From Armadillidium nasatum (lineage: Eukaryota > Arthropoda > Malacostraca > Isopoda > Armadillidiidae), in assembly GCA_009176605.1 (NCBI GenBank), contig SEYY01009595.1, positions 1-64,000 on the forward strand: a stretch of 64,000 nucleotides of DNA, read 5' to 3'. The position numbers and the translations under genes were made by a program. This document shows, in pieces, positions 25,510-36,005 of this stretch. The notes below the pieces were generated by a model that made no database searches, was not told the DNA's origin, and saw only the letters and a list, made by a program, of their open reading frames with translations. The stretch's first letter is position 1, and every line of letters starts with the position of its first letter.

Positions 25510-27365
25510 ATAAATAAATTCACCATACCCAAGAAAGACCGTAATTGTTTTATGGTAGTTGATTGTGGAAAATTAAGTACTCCACTCAAATTTTTATCAA
25601 TTGGTTGTATCTCTTCTGTTTGGTGGAGAATTACTCTGTCATCTTGGTCTTCGATTCTCCCATTCCGGACAAGGTTTACCCACATGACCATATTGGTTAC
25701 ATATGGGACAATTCTCTGTATACCGTCATTGTTGTTGTGAATCCCTGTAAGACAAGTGCCCACTCTTCTTACAAATGGAACACTTGTTATTGAGAATATA
25801 ACAAGTGTCCTTTGAATGTGTGTCTTTATCACAAAAACTACACCACTGGTTGTTTTGTCTTTGCGAATTATGTAGCTTACGATTATCCTTTCTACGGTCG
25901 TCCAACCGTCCCGAAGTGCTAGAACTCTCACTACTTTTACGCGGCTTGACCCTAACGAACTTGGGACTGCAGTTTCCCATAGTCTTCTTTTGACGTCTTT
26001 CCTTTCTGGTGACCTTTTCTCGACTGGCTTTTGTGGAGGTGGTTGGGCTTTGGAAGAAGTATTCTTCCATCGCTTCCTCACATCCACCCTTGACTTTTGT
26101 TTGGGTCTCGACTCAGCCACAACTCCTGGAGAATATCTATTACTTCAGGAACGGGTACGTGGGTGTTCCTTTAAATCATGAAGGTGTCTATCAGCCAGGT
26201 TCACCAGCTGATCAAAGGAAACTTTATTTCCCGAACACCACTCACGGTTACAGAGATAACTTGCGGTCTCTTTGTTGATTGCTTGCTGTAAGGCTGAAGA
26301 AACACTTGACGTAGTGTCTCATGCTCTTTACAGGCTTCTGCTTGAAGTGGTGGGGTAAGCTTTCTTTGCGAGATCCAACAACGGATAGCAAAGATCCTGA
26401 CTGTCTCATTCTTTCGCATTTTGGCAGACATAAAATCATGAACTGCCCGTTCCTGTCTTACCGTGTCCTCGTTATTAAACAAATCTAAGTAAGTTCTGTT
26501 TAATTTCTTCATAAGACTTGTCCGCCTTATGGAGTTGATAGAGGGCCAGGTACGAGGATTGTAAATACAATCCCAAGAGCCTTAACCAATCCTGTTTTTG
26601 GTTGGGTACAGGACGTTGCAATATTCTTCGAAATTCTCGGAAGAATACTTTCAAGGTCTTGGTCTGTGTCAGGGTTGAACTTTGCTGGTGGCACAGCCTT
26701 GGTGGATTTATGCTTGTTAAACATTTGTGCCATCATCGCAGTTGCCTGTGAAACCATAGCGTTGTGAGCCTGTTGGACGACTAAACTTTCCTCTACGAAT
26801 TCCCGGAACTACTGTTCCGTCATGTTACCTGTCGAGATCTGGGGTGCGCTCGTGTTACGCGTTGTCGGTGGCGGTTTAGGTACAAATGTAGGTGGTGACG
26901 ACGGTTGGTGTACTCCGCCGTCAATCTCGTGATGTACTGTATGTAACTGACGGTTTCTTCTCCTTAGGTCGTACCGACCTTTCTAGTGATTTCGCCGCAG
27001 CAGTTTGTACTGGATCTGCACTAGCTGATAATAACTTAGTTATTGTTTTATTTTGCTCGTTAAATCGCAGATCTATTTCACAAGTATACCTAATTACACC
27101 CTCTAGCATGTCTTGCAATCTCTCCACGGTACGTTGATCCACGGGTTGAAAATCTTGGTAGATGCACCCCGTGGGTTGTCACATTGTTCTGGTGTGGACA
27201 CAACGTTAGAGTTTAATTAGAAAGGTTCATCCAATTCGATCAACTGGTCCATGTTCACTTTGGATTCGTCATTATTCTTCATATTGGTATTTTCTGCCAT
27301 TTTTGTTGTCTGTTGAATTATCGTTCCTTTCAGTGATCCTGGCTGGGTCGCCAATTTATTTTCTC

Positions 27366-28405
27366 TGTTAGGAAAAAAACGGCCCTTATGTAACTAATTT
27401 GAGAAAACAAATAATTATTGGTTAACTCGCTATTCAATGTTGAGTCTCGTGATGGGTTACTCCGTTGTATCATCTCTTCCCCTCTTCTGATGGATGATGT
27501 TGATGTGGTTATGTAGTTCTCCTGATGGACGATGTTGTTGAAGGAAGTCGAGTCGATGGTGCAATCCCCTGTAACGAACAGACACACTCACATCCGTTGC
27601 CAGGGCAATAGGATCACAAAAAGGAACAGTTTGCGGCAGAGTTATAGAAACAATTGAAGGTCATAAAAATCCCATAAAAACAAAAAATTTTAATTTTTGA
27701 AAGTTGAAGGAATTATGAACAATGAGAGTTGTTCAAGTATGTCCAGAACTAGAAAATGTTGATGAAAGAACAGAAGGAACACGCAATTACGGGGGTGGGT
27801 TATCGGGACCAATGGAAATAATAACTTCTTAATGACTATGTCAAGTAAGAAATTCCTGCCGTCATTAATTCAAGAACTTATAAAAATTTAATGAGATCTG
27901 GGATAACACTTGAAGAACGTGTTGTTGATGCAGTTCCCCTCCCTTGAACTGCAAAATATATAAAAATATAGATAAAGATTTTGTTTTATAAATTTTTCTT
28001 TTATTTTGCATTATATTCTAAAAATTTTAAATAAAAATAAGATGTTTATGTGTAAGCTCGGATGGTTGATTGGAGATATGCTGATACAAACTTTTATTTA
28101 TTGAATTTATTATAAATTTTTGATAACGTTTTTGAAGTTTTTAATAATTTAGTAATTGAAAATTTATTGTTTTTAGATTTTTATTACTTATTAGTAATTT
28201 AAATATTCAGGGATCTAGAAAAGATTTAACAAAAATTAGCAACTAAAGCATATAAAAGCAAAAAAATTTGTTTAGCTTAGCTTTCCAAAAGGTGGTTGCT
28301 TCTTTTCCATTTGAAATCTGCTTTTATTTCTCCTCACGTGACACCAAATCAGGAATAATAAAATGACTTAGCATATGAACACATAATTGCGAACCCATGC
28401 TCACA
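27366..28405 (-). repeat. LTR of family A (5' LTR), with an extra inserted segment
   Basis: Matches the LTR at 23424-24008 on both sides of an additional segment of about 465 bp (27724-28187). That segment has no match elsewhere in the window, and I cannot say what it is. Confidence 0.7.
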
Positions 28406-28537
28406 ATACATTAAAACTATATACAGTGTATGAAGTAAAAGGGCTCTTGTACCAGTATTAAAACAAGTGAGAGTGGAAAAACACAACAGGATTGTCTGGA
28501 AAATTTTAAAAAAGAATTAAAAATAACACCTGGGTTT

Positions 28538-28541
28538 ACGT
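28538..28541. repeat. 4-bp target-site duplication (left) of the young LTR element
   Basis: ACGT immediately precedes the 5' LTR and is repeated at 34220-34223 immediately after the 3' LTR. Confidence 0.85.
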
Positions 28542-29381
28542 TGTGGTGGTGTCTCATTCCGCTGGGTTTTATCCAGCGGAGTGTCTCTGCCCCATCTGTT
28601 TGTATATTTTTTGTTCCTCCTCCCCACTCATCCAGGTGGTGAGTGGGGTGTATGGATGATTTTTTTTTGTAGTTAGAAGTGTTTGTTTGTTTACTGTAAT
28701 GTTAATGTTTTTCAGATTAAAAGCAGAGATAATTTTGAAAGATAATTTTTTTTTGTTTATTATGATTTTCATAAATATGAGTTGCTAAAGCAACCTTTTT
28801 GAGGGGCAGAATGTCCCCAGAATAAGGAATCCAAAGGATCCCGTGAGTTTTTATTTTTTACATAGAAGTATGTAAGTATATTTTAAAATCTTTTCTTCTT
28901 CTAATCTTTTGAATGTTTGCAGGTCTTTTCTCTTTTGTTGCTTTGCTTATTTTTTGTGTATTTGAGGAAGAGGATGATGCTTGCAGATTTTAACACTACA
29001 TAAACATTTTTTTTCTTTTAATTACTAACCTCAGTATGTTGGAATGACTTCGGCCTATGAATGAGTGAGAAAATGTGTTATGCATGACTAATTACTACAC
29101 TTGCCACCCAGTTGTCCATTACCGCTTGCTTCCGCTTACTGCATGCTTCGCCGACCTAATCTAATGTCTGGGGAAATCATAGCCTCTCATATTAGAACAT
29201 TAAGGAAAAACAAAGAGGAAGAACAATCCAAGGTATTATAATATATTTTGTTTAGTTATTTTTGTTTAGTCATTAGGTATTTGGTATAAGAGAGGGAGTT
29301 TTTTTTTGTGGTTGTAGAAGATTCTTCTGCCTTCAGGAGCGCCCCACTTTTTCTGTCCGGAGAAAAAAAAAATCTGCGACA
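28542..29381 (+). repeat. 5' LTR of family B
   Basis: 840 bp, TG...CA. It contains a short inverted repeat (CCGCTGGGTTTTATCCAGCGG) near its start and T-rich runs. Confidence 0.93.
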
Positions 29382-29388
29382 TATTTTT

Positions 29389-29406
29389 TGGCGCCCGAAC
29401 AGGGAC
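29389..29406 (+). promoter_or_regulatory. Primer-binding site, lysine tRNA type
   Basis: TGGCGCCCGAACAGGGAC matches the 3' end of animal tRNA-Lys(UUU) and is the same 18-mer used by lentiviruses. It lies 7 bp after the LTR end. Confidence 0.9.
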
Positions 29407-29410
29407 GCTT

Positions 29411-31309
29411 TTGAGGTGCGGAGGGAGTTTGCCAAGATGGAGAAGTATGAAAAGTTGTTGGAGGAGAATCAAAAGGTTACAAGGGCTCTATGAAAGAGAG
29501 AGAGAGCAGCGAGAGAAGTTAGAGCAAGAGAATGCTGAATTGTTACAAAAGTTAGAACACATGGGTGAAAATCTGAAACAAATGGAAAGGGAAAATAAGG
29601 AAAGGTTTGCCAGTATTGAATCTCAAGTGGCTCGAATGGCTTTGCTTGAGGAACGAATGAATGGAACTGGTTTCCCAAATGAACAGGAGGAAGGAGCAGT
29701 AGGGGGTTCTAAGACCGTAAGAGATACAGAAAAAAAAACTGTACATTCTACTCCCAAGGAAGAAAGTGCTGATTACGGTAATGTAAAGGTGAAAGAAAGT
29801 AGAAAACCAAGAAAAAAACAGATAAGTAGAAAACAAAGAAAAGCTATGAGGAAAGAAAGAAAGAAGAAACTATGTGTTAGTGCTGATGATTCCTTGTATA
29901 GTGAGGAGGAGCAGGGCAAAGAATGCAAGAATGAGTATACTAGTTATGAAGAAGAGAGTGATTCAGAGAGTGAGAGTTCAAGTGTGGAAGTGCATAAGGG
30001 TATTTTAATCAGAGAGGTTCCCAGGATAGAAAAGTTTAATGTATACAGTAGTAGGAATGTGAATGAATTTTTCAAGGAATTTGAAAATTATTGTAGGCAC
30101 AAGTACCCAGATCATCCTGGATATTGGGTGAAAGGGTTAGGGGAATGCATGGAGGGAAGAATTTTAGAATTTTATAGGAATATAAGGAGTGTTTGTCCAG
30201 TAAAGTATGATATTGTTAAAGAGCTATGTGATCAGGTTGCAAGAATCAGAGGAAGTATTAGATTTAAAAGAAAGGATGATTTTGAGAAAGTAAGGATGTT
30301 GAAAAATGAGAATTTAGATAGTTATGCTCATAGGCTGGAGACACTTGCAAGAAAGAAGTATGGAAATGAGGGAATAGATGAATCAAAAACGTTAGTAAGA
30401 AAGTTTTTAGATACTGTACCAGAACAAGTGGCTGAATGGTTCCACTTAAAAAGGAAGGAGAAAATGCGTTTGGGGTCTGAAAGGTTAAAGTGGGGTGAGA
30501 TTTTAGAAATGTTAGAAGATCGACCTTTTGATGAGGAAGGGAAATATTACCCTAAAATTAAGGACAAATTGGAAGTACAGATGGGGAGGAGTTTTAGTCC
30601 AGGTGGGTATGATAAACGGAGTGAAAGAGAAGGAAAACAGACAGGGAACACACGACTGAATGCTGATATGCCAGTTTACAAGTCTTATAGGAATGCAGTG
30701 ATGGACAATTCATTAGAGGATGTAGTTGCAAGAGTAGTTAGGCAATGTTTAGGAGAGATGAATGTCAGAATAGGGGGTAGGGATTTTGGGGCATCTGACA
30801 ACAGGACTGAAAATGGTAGAAGTAATCAAGAAAGGGGAGTTGAGGGACCTGCAGTATTTTTTGGAAATGGAATAGGATTAAGCAGTCCAAGAATGAATGA
30901 AAATGAAAGGAATTGGAATGAATGGCAGCAGGTAGGATGTAGCTATTGTAAGAGACCTGGCCATACAATAGCCGCATGTAGAAAACGAATGAAAGTTTGT
31001 TTTGGTTGTGGTGGAGCAGGGCATTTTGTTTATGAATGTATGAATCCTAAGAGTAGATGTTTTGAATGTGGACAATTGGGGCATGTTAGAATGTTTTGTC
31101 CAACATTAGTGAATGGGGGGAATCCAGGAGTTAGGCAATTAGCTCCAGGAATATCAGCGAGCTACCCAGCGGCTCATCCACCAGGACAGCAAGTTATCCA
31201 GTCGGCTCCTCAACATCCTCAGGTGAGTCAGTCGATGCCTCAACGTCTGCCGGCTTCCCAGCAAGAAGAAAGAGACCGTCAGTTGGGTACTGGATCAGGA
31301 AACATATAG
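29411..31309 (+). CDS. Gag-like polyprotein of family B
   Basis: An open reading frame of about 630 codons; the true start is unclear. Order: a strongly charged coiled coil (EREREQREKLEQENAELL near residue 30-60), a lysine- and arginine-rich patch, an acidic serine stretch (EESDSESESSS), then a capsid-like domain. That domain contains KYPDHPGYWVKGLGECMEGR near 30105-30160. Near 30940-31095 come three zinc knuckles, CSYCKRPGHTIAAC, CFGCGGAGHFVYEC and CFECGQLGHVRMFC. The tail is rich in P, Q and S. It would package element RNA into particles. The KYP-WV-L-C-G spacing recurs in the gag of the Gypsy fossil at 48 kb, so both belong to one lineage. Confidence 0.88.
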   Translation: MRCGGSLPRWRSMKSCWRRIKRLQGLYEREREQREKLEQENAELLQKLEHMGENLKQMERENKERFASIESQVARMALLEERMNGTGFPNEQEEGAVGGSKTVRDTEKKTVHSTPKEESADYGNVKVKESRKPRKKQISRKQRKAMRKERKKKLCVSADDSLYSEEEQGKECKNEYTSYEEESDSESESSSVEVHKGILIREVPRIEKFNVYSSRNVNEFFKEFENYCRHKYPDHPGYWVKGLGECMEGRILEFYRNIRSVCPVKYDIVKELCDQVARIRGSIRFKRKDDFEKVRMLKNENLDSYAHRLETLARKKYGNEGIDESKTLVRKFLDTVPEQVAEWFHLKRKEKMRLGSERLKWGEILEMLEDRPFDEEGKYYPKIKDKLEVQMGRSFSPGGYDKRSEREGKQTGNTRLNADMPVYKSYRNAVMDNSLEDVVARVVRQCLGEMNVRIGGRDFGASDNRTENGRSNQERGVEGPAVFFGNGIGLSSPRMNENERNWNEWQQVGCSYCKRPGHTIAACRKRMKVCFGCGGAGHFVYECMNPKSRCFECGQLGHVRMFCPTLVNGGNPGVRQLAPGISASYPAAHPPGQQVIQSAPQHPQVSQSMPQRLPASQQEERDRQLGTGSGNI

Positions 31310-31311
31310 AA

Positions 31312-33091
31312 GTGGGGCCCAAGAGTACGCGTGGGGCCCCACTGAATACAAGTGAGACCGAAAGAGATATGACAGTAGGTTTGGCCATTATGAATGTTTT
31401 TTTTGGAATAAATGCTGATATAAAACCTAGTCATTGCATGAGTGTGAGAGTGAAAATAAGAGGAGTAGAAGGTGATGCTCTGTTGGATAGTGGGTGTGGT
31501 AAGAATTTAATATTCAGGGACATGTTTGAAAGAGTTCAGTTGTGTGGGGTTCAGTTGAGAGAGATGAATGGGGAAAAAATAAGAGGGCTTGGTATGGTGC
31601 CTGTTAATATTTTGGGATCTATGTTTGAACAAGTAAGTATGGCAGGGGTTCCTTATGAAAGAGTGTGAGTACTTTGTATTAGATAAAGATAGTGGTAAGT
31701 ATGATGTTATTTTAGGGGCAGAATTTCTTAAGGAAAATAAGTTGATCATAGATACAGCAAGAAGATGCATCACAGGGAAGGGTCCAGAAGAGGGTGAAGA
31801 GTGGGGAATTTACTTAAAGTCCCCATCAAAGAAAGACCGAAAGTTTTTGAAAGGATATCAGGTGTATGCAAGTGAAAATGTTAAGCTGGATACAAATGCA
31901 CCTATGAAAGTTAAAGTTGCATGGCAGAATGATGCTAGAGATCGTATGATTGAAGGTCAAATGATTATGATAGATGGTAGTTGTGCTAAGGTGAAAGTTA
32001 AAAGGGAAGATATGTATGAATGGGATCAAGTCTTAGGTAGAGTCCTATTTGCATATAAAAGCACATTACATTCCAGTTTGAATACATCTCCACGGGACTT
32101 TTTGTTAAAATTTAATGGTAGGGTGAATGAAAAGGTGCAGTTGACTGAGAGTGGAAAGCAGTATTGGAGGGAAGCGAATGAGAAATTTCGGTCTTTCAAG
32201 GTAGGAGATTGGGTCATAAAAGAAAAGGTTGTGATTGGTAGAACAAATGAAAGTAAGATGAATGATAAGTATGAGGGTCCTTATCAAGTAAAGCAAGTTT
32301 GGTCTAATGATTTAACGTATGTGCTAGAAAAAGTGAGGGAAAGTGAAGAAGTATGTCAAGTTAGGGCTCATCAAAAGCAATTACGGCTTTGGAGAATGCC
32401 TCCTGAATACCTAGTTATGCATCCTGCATTTAGGGTATGGAAGGAGAATGAAAGCTGGTTAGAAAACGATGATGGAGCAAAAGTGTTGAATGATAAAGAG
32501 ATTGTGTTTGTTCAAAAGAAAGGTAGGAAATCGAAGAGGACAAAGTATCACCAGCAACTACATGTGGATGAAAGGGTGCAGATGGAAACAGGAGAAAATG
32601 TAGAGAGATCTTTTGTAGGGTTTTGGTTGGATGATAGTCCTTTTTATGAGCCAGTGGTACAGGTGGATAGGTCCTTAAGGGTACATGAAATTCAGGATAG
32701 TATTGTGGAATTGTGTAAAAGTTTGCAAAATGAATGTGACTTTGAGGGGTTTGAGTCTGGTGGAATAGATGTTGATAGGTTTTGCGAAGATGTTCGAAAG
32801 ACTCTGGAACGAATTGTTAGTGGGATTAGAGAGAGTACTAGTTTTCTAGAATGTCAAGAAGAAAGAGAGGAAATCAGGGCAAACTGGATATCAGAGGTAG
32901 AGAAAGTCAAGCAATTGCTGGATGTAGAGGTTACAGAAGGAACCACTAATTTAGAAGAATCTAGTAATGTAAAAGAAGATTCAATAGAAGTGTATGAAAG
33001 GCCATGTACTCGAAGAAGCGGAAAGGAAGTGTTGAACGTAGAGTGGGTGCAGTCGAATGTTTTAGAAAGAAAGAAGCGAAAGGGGGCCTAG
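31312..33091 (+). pseudogene. Protease-like and integrase C-terminal-like region of family B
   Basis: The first part (to about 31800) resembles a retropepsin: LLDSGCGKNLIF near 31480, then VILGAEFL near 31710. From about 32035 it resembles the end of a Ty3/Gypsy integrase (FAYKSTLHSSLNTSPRDFLL), followed by a FKVGDWV block and a YEGPYQVKQV block typical of the C-terminal domain. A long acidic tail ends in RKKRKGA at 33091. No polymerase motifs are found. As a retroelement part it is treated as a fossil; it shows few breaks. Confidence 0.8.
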
Positions 33092-33190
33092 GCACCTCCT
33101 TGGGCTCATTCTTTTCTGTGTAATATTTTATTTATCTTGTTGTTCGAGTGTCTATAGACTATTGTCTCTATAGAGTGGCTATGGGGTAGG

Positions 33191-33194
<4 letters not shown>

Positions 33195-33238
<44 letters not shown>
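33195..33238. repeat. Internal poly(A) tract in family B
   Basis: About 43 A in a row, between the last coding sequence and the polypurine region. Unusual inside an LTR element. Confidence 0.9.
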
Positions 33239-33240
<2 letters not shown>

Positions 33241-33320
33241 GCACAAAAGGGAAAAGACGGGAGCCATGGGGTCTGGTGGAGTATGTGGTGGTTGGGGTTG
33301 GCGGTGTGGATGATGTGGTT

Positions 33321-33379
33321 GTGTGGGGTGAAGGACTTATGGGGGGAGGTGTGGGGTGAAGGACTTATGGGGGGAGGTG
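33321..33379 (+). promoter_or_regulatory. Polypurine tract, contained in a 28-bp tandem duplication
   Basis: The unit GTGTGGGGTGAAGGACTTAT plus GGGGGGAG occurs twice (33321-33348, 33349-33376). The second copy ends 3 bp before the 3' LTR, as expected for the plus-strand primer. The first is a spare. Confidence 0.75.
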
Positions 33380-34219
33380 TGTGGTGGTGTCTCATTCCGC
33401 TGGGTTTTATCCAGCGGAGTGTCTCCGCCCCATCTGTTTGTATATTTTTTGTTCCTCCTCCCCACTCATCCAGGTGGTGAGTGGGGTGTATGGATGATTT
33501 TTTTTGTAGTTAGAAGTGTTTGTTTGTTTACTGTAATGTTAATGTTTTTCAGATTAAAAGCAGAGATAATTTTGAAAGATAATTTTTTTTGTTTATTATG
33601 ATTTTCATAAATATGAGTTGCTAAAGCAACCTTTTTGAGGGGCAGGAATGTCCCCAGAATAAGGAATCCAAAGGATCCCGTGAGTTTTTATTTTTTACAT
33701 AGAAGTATGTAAGTATATTTTACAATCTTTTCTTCTTCTAATCTTTTGAATGTTTGCAGGTCTTTTCTCTTTTGTTGCTTTGCTTATTTTTTGTGTATTT
33801 GAGGAAGAGGATGATGCTTGCAGATTTTAACACTACATAAACATTTTTTTTCTTTTAATTACTAACCTCAGTATGTTGGAATGACTTCGGCCTATGAATG
33901 AGTGAGAAAATGTGTTATGCATGACTAATTACTACACTTGCCACCCAGTTATCCATTACCGCTTGCTTCCGCTTACTGCATGCTTCGCCGGCCTAATCTA
34001 ATGTCTGGGGAAAATCATAGCCTCTCATATTAGAACATTAAGGAAAAACAAAGAGGAAGAACAATCCAAGGTATTATAATATATTTTGTTTAGTTATTTT
34101 TGTTTAGTTATCAGGTATTTGGTATAAGAGAGGGAGGTTTTTTTTGTGGTTGTAAAAGATTCTTCTGCCTTCAGGAGCGCCCCACTTTTTCTGTCCGGAG
34201 AAAAAAAAAATCTGCGACA
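33380..34219 (+). repeat. 3' LTR of family B
   Basis: 840 bp; same ends as the 5' LTR and about 99% alike by eye. Confidence 0.93.
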
Positions 34220-34223
34220 ACGT
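34220..34223. repeat. 4-bp target-site duplication (right) of the young LTR element
   Basis: ACGT, the partner of 28538-28541. Confidence 0.85.
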
Positions 34224-34587
34224 TTAGTAACAACCCAACATACGTTATAAGAAAACTAATACCATAAAAAGAAATAAATACCACGCTGAAACATCAATAT
34301 TGGGTAGTTTAAAATTTTGGCATTGCTCAATCCCTAGTTACCTATATATTTATTTATTTCTTGATTAATGTTATGTCTTAATTACATTACATACAGGGTC
34401 CATTATGAAAGTAGAGCACATGATTTTATTGTGATGCGACTATCCATCGCAGCAGGGTAAAATGAGTCAGAAAATGTGATGAGGGGTCTGCCCTTCCAAT
34501 GCAGCCGGTCGTCAGTTTGCTCCGAACAATGTGAGTGGAAAGACATGCCTCCGTGTGAATTGTTTTTCGACTTTGTAACACGGCTCG
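34224..34587. other. Insertion-target flank and mariner 5' flank; no gene
   Basis: Holds a repeat end (CTCAATCCCTAGTTA near 34330) similar to those at 11.1 and 20.0 kb, then sequence leading into the mariner remnant. I could not define the mariner terminal repeats. Confidence 0.45.
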
Positions 34588-35240
34588 ATGGAGCGGTCGC
34601 TTGAACAGTGATATGCAATCAAGTTTTGTGTGCTGCTTGGAAAGAATGCAACCGAAACATTCCAGATGTTTTAAGAGGCCTTAAAGAATAACTGCATGTC
34701 AAGGTCACAGTCCTGCAGATGGCACAAGGCGTTCAAGGAGGGCCGGGAGGAGATCGCCGACGACCCCGTTGTGGACGCCCAACAATGGCCATAACCGACG
34801 AAAACGTGAATCGTGCTCGCGAAGGTTTGTGTTCCGACCGTCGATTGAGCATCCAGCAAATCGCTGACACCATAAGCATGTCCACATTTGCGGTACATGG
34901 GATAGTGACCGACGATCTGCAAATGCGCAAGGTCTGCGCAAAGCTTGTGCCGAAAGTGTTGAGGGAGAAGTAGAAAGAACTTCAAGTTTTGCTTTGTCAA
35001 GAATTTCCAATTTCCAGTTTCCTGGCTCGAAGCAACACTCCGGTGGTCACCCAGCCCCCTTACAGTCCTGACTTGACTCCCCTTGCAACTTTTTTTTGTT
35101 TCCCCGACTGAATAGAGAGCTGAAAGGAAAGCAAATACTTTCAGGTCTCCAAAAGCCAATTTGTGCAGTCTTTTTTTCTTTTGGAATTTCTGGTTTTCAA
35201 GTCTCTGTGCTGTGCTTTAAGTGCTTTACATTTGGAAGGT
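34588..35240 (+). pseudogene. Mariner-like transposase, internally deleted
   Basis: The + strand begins MERSLEQ, a stop, then YAIKFCVLLGKNATETFQM, a typical mariner N-terminus. Next is WHKAFKEGREEIADDP near 34718 and, after a frame change, GRPTMAITDENVNRAREGL near 34770. SIQQIADTISMS (second helix-turn-helix) and KVCAKLVPKVL near 34930 follow. The chain then jumps to the C-terminal block VVTQPPYSPDLTPLATFF near 35050, and with another frame change FPRLNRELKGKQ. The catalytic D,D portion between KVL and PPYSPDL is largely missing (about 60 bp remain where several hundred are expected). The element cannot encode a working transposase. Richer in GC than its surroundings. Confidence 0.88.
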
Positions 35241-35730
35241 GAAATCAATTTATATTAGATCTTGAATAAAGTTTACATTGGTATCAGATTATTTGTAAAT
35301 AAAACTTTAAACTTTTAAGTTTCTTCGCATAATCATAAAACCCCATATTAAATCGTACTTAGATTTTAATAACATATATATATATTTAAAAAAAAATTTT
35401 TTTTTTTTAATATTTTACATTTTTTAAAATTTCTTTAAGGTATACCATTTTGTTAGAATAAGTTTCCTCTACTGCTTTAATTTTCACTATTTCTTCCAAT
35501 TTACTATTCTAACAAATTCATGTCATAGGTTGGGTGTTTAGGTGTGATTATCCAAGTAACCTTGGAAATTCATTTTATATTGATTTTTTATAATTTTTTT
35601 ATAATTGTAATTATTTGCAATAATATCATAAATGATATATCGATATTAGGAATGATATATTGATTATTATGGCATCGTTCCTGCTGGTTATGATATTCAT
35701 GATATGCAATTTTTATTGAGATGTAGTTTG
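35241..35730. other. No recognisable gene
   Basis: AT-rich with T and A runs near 35380-35410; nothing recognised. Confidence 0.5.
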
Positions 35731-36005
35731 AGAATTTTTGGATCAACAGATCAACCTATGACTAAGCCTAACGGCAGTTTTTGTAGTGGGTGATGGTTCA
35801 TTGAATATTGCATGTGTAATGGGGCTTAGTTTTTCTTTTATCTATGCATGACTATGCATGAATGAACTGATAACTGGGATGGGATAGACCTAGTCTTTCG
35901 TGCATGTATTAGTATTGTTATTATTTGTTTGGACTGGGACAGTCTCGATAGGCCCTTGTGGCTTCTAACTGTCTCTATTTTCCTATGTTCCTATGTTCCT
36001 ATGTT
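35731..36005 (+). mobile_element. CR1-type LINE, 3' UTR only (copy 1)
   Basis: About 275 bp that match the 3' ends of the copies at 41.9-42.2 and 52.6-52.9 kb (GGACTGGGACAGTCTCGATA and GGCCCTTGTGGCTTC blocks). It ends in three 8-bp TTCCTATG units. CR1 elements characteristically end in short 8-bp repeats of ATTCTATG type and lack poly(A). Confidence 0.88.

Larger units (their letters stand above)
22600..28405 (-). mobile_element. LTR retrotransposon fossil, family A, with local inverted duplication
   Basis: Minus-strand order, right to left, is as follows: LTR (about 27366-28405), leader with primer-binding-like TTGGCGACCC, gag with a CCHC knuckle (CSFCDKDTHSKDTC near 25820), and a short segment like the end of a Ty3/Gypsy RT (RSFLGMVN). 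Next come the SGNH-like 3' ORF, a G-rich polypurine stretch, and the second LTR (about 23424-24008). To the left, 22600-23415 is an inverted copy of the 3' ORF tail plus LTR start. The element is broken, with more than ten disruptions and most of pol not recognisable. LTR divergence and decay suggest moderate age. One LTR also carries an extra segment of about 465 bp (27724-28187). Confidence 0.8.
28542..34219 (+). mobile_element. Young non-autonomous LTR retrotransposon (Ty3/Gypsy-type), family B
   Basis: A 5.68 kb element with two 840-bp LTRs (28542-29381 and 33380-34219). Both begin TGTGGTGG and end GCGACA, and a 4-bp ACGT target duplication flanks them. A lysine-tRNA-type primer site follows the first LTR, and a G-rich purine tract precedes the second. 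Parts seen are a coiled-coil gag with three CCHC knuckles, a retropepsin-like segment, and the C-terminal region of an integrase-like protein followed by an acidic tail. No RT or RNase H is recognisable, so it would depend on a helper. LTRs differ at roughly ten positions by eye, about 1%, so it is recent. Structurally it looks nearly whole as a non-autonomous unit, with few breaks. Confidence 0.9.

Noticed and set aside
34403-34618. A minus-strand ORF overlapping the mariner start
   Set aside because: The mariner N-terminal motif is on the + strand; this frame has no similarity I recognise.
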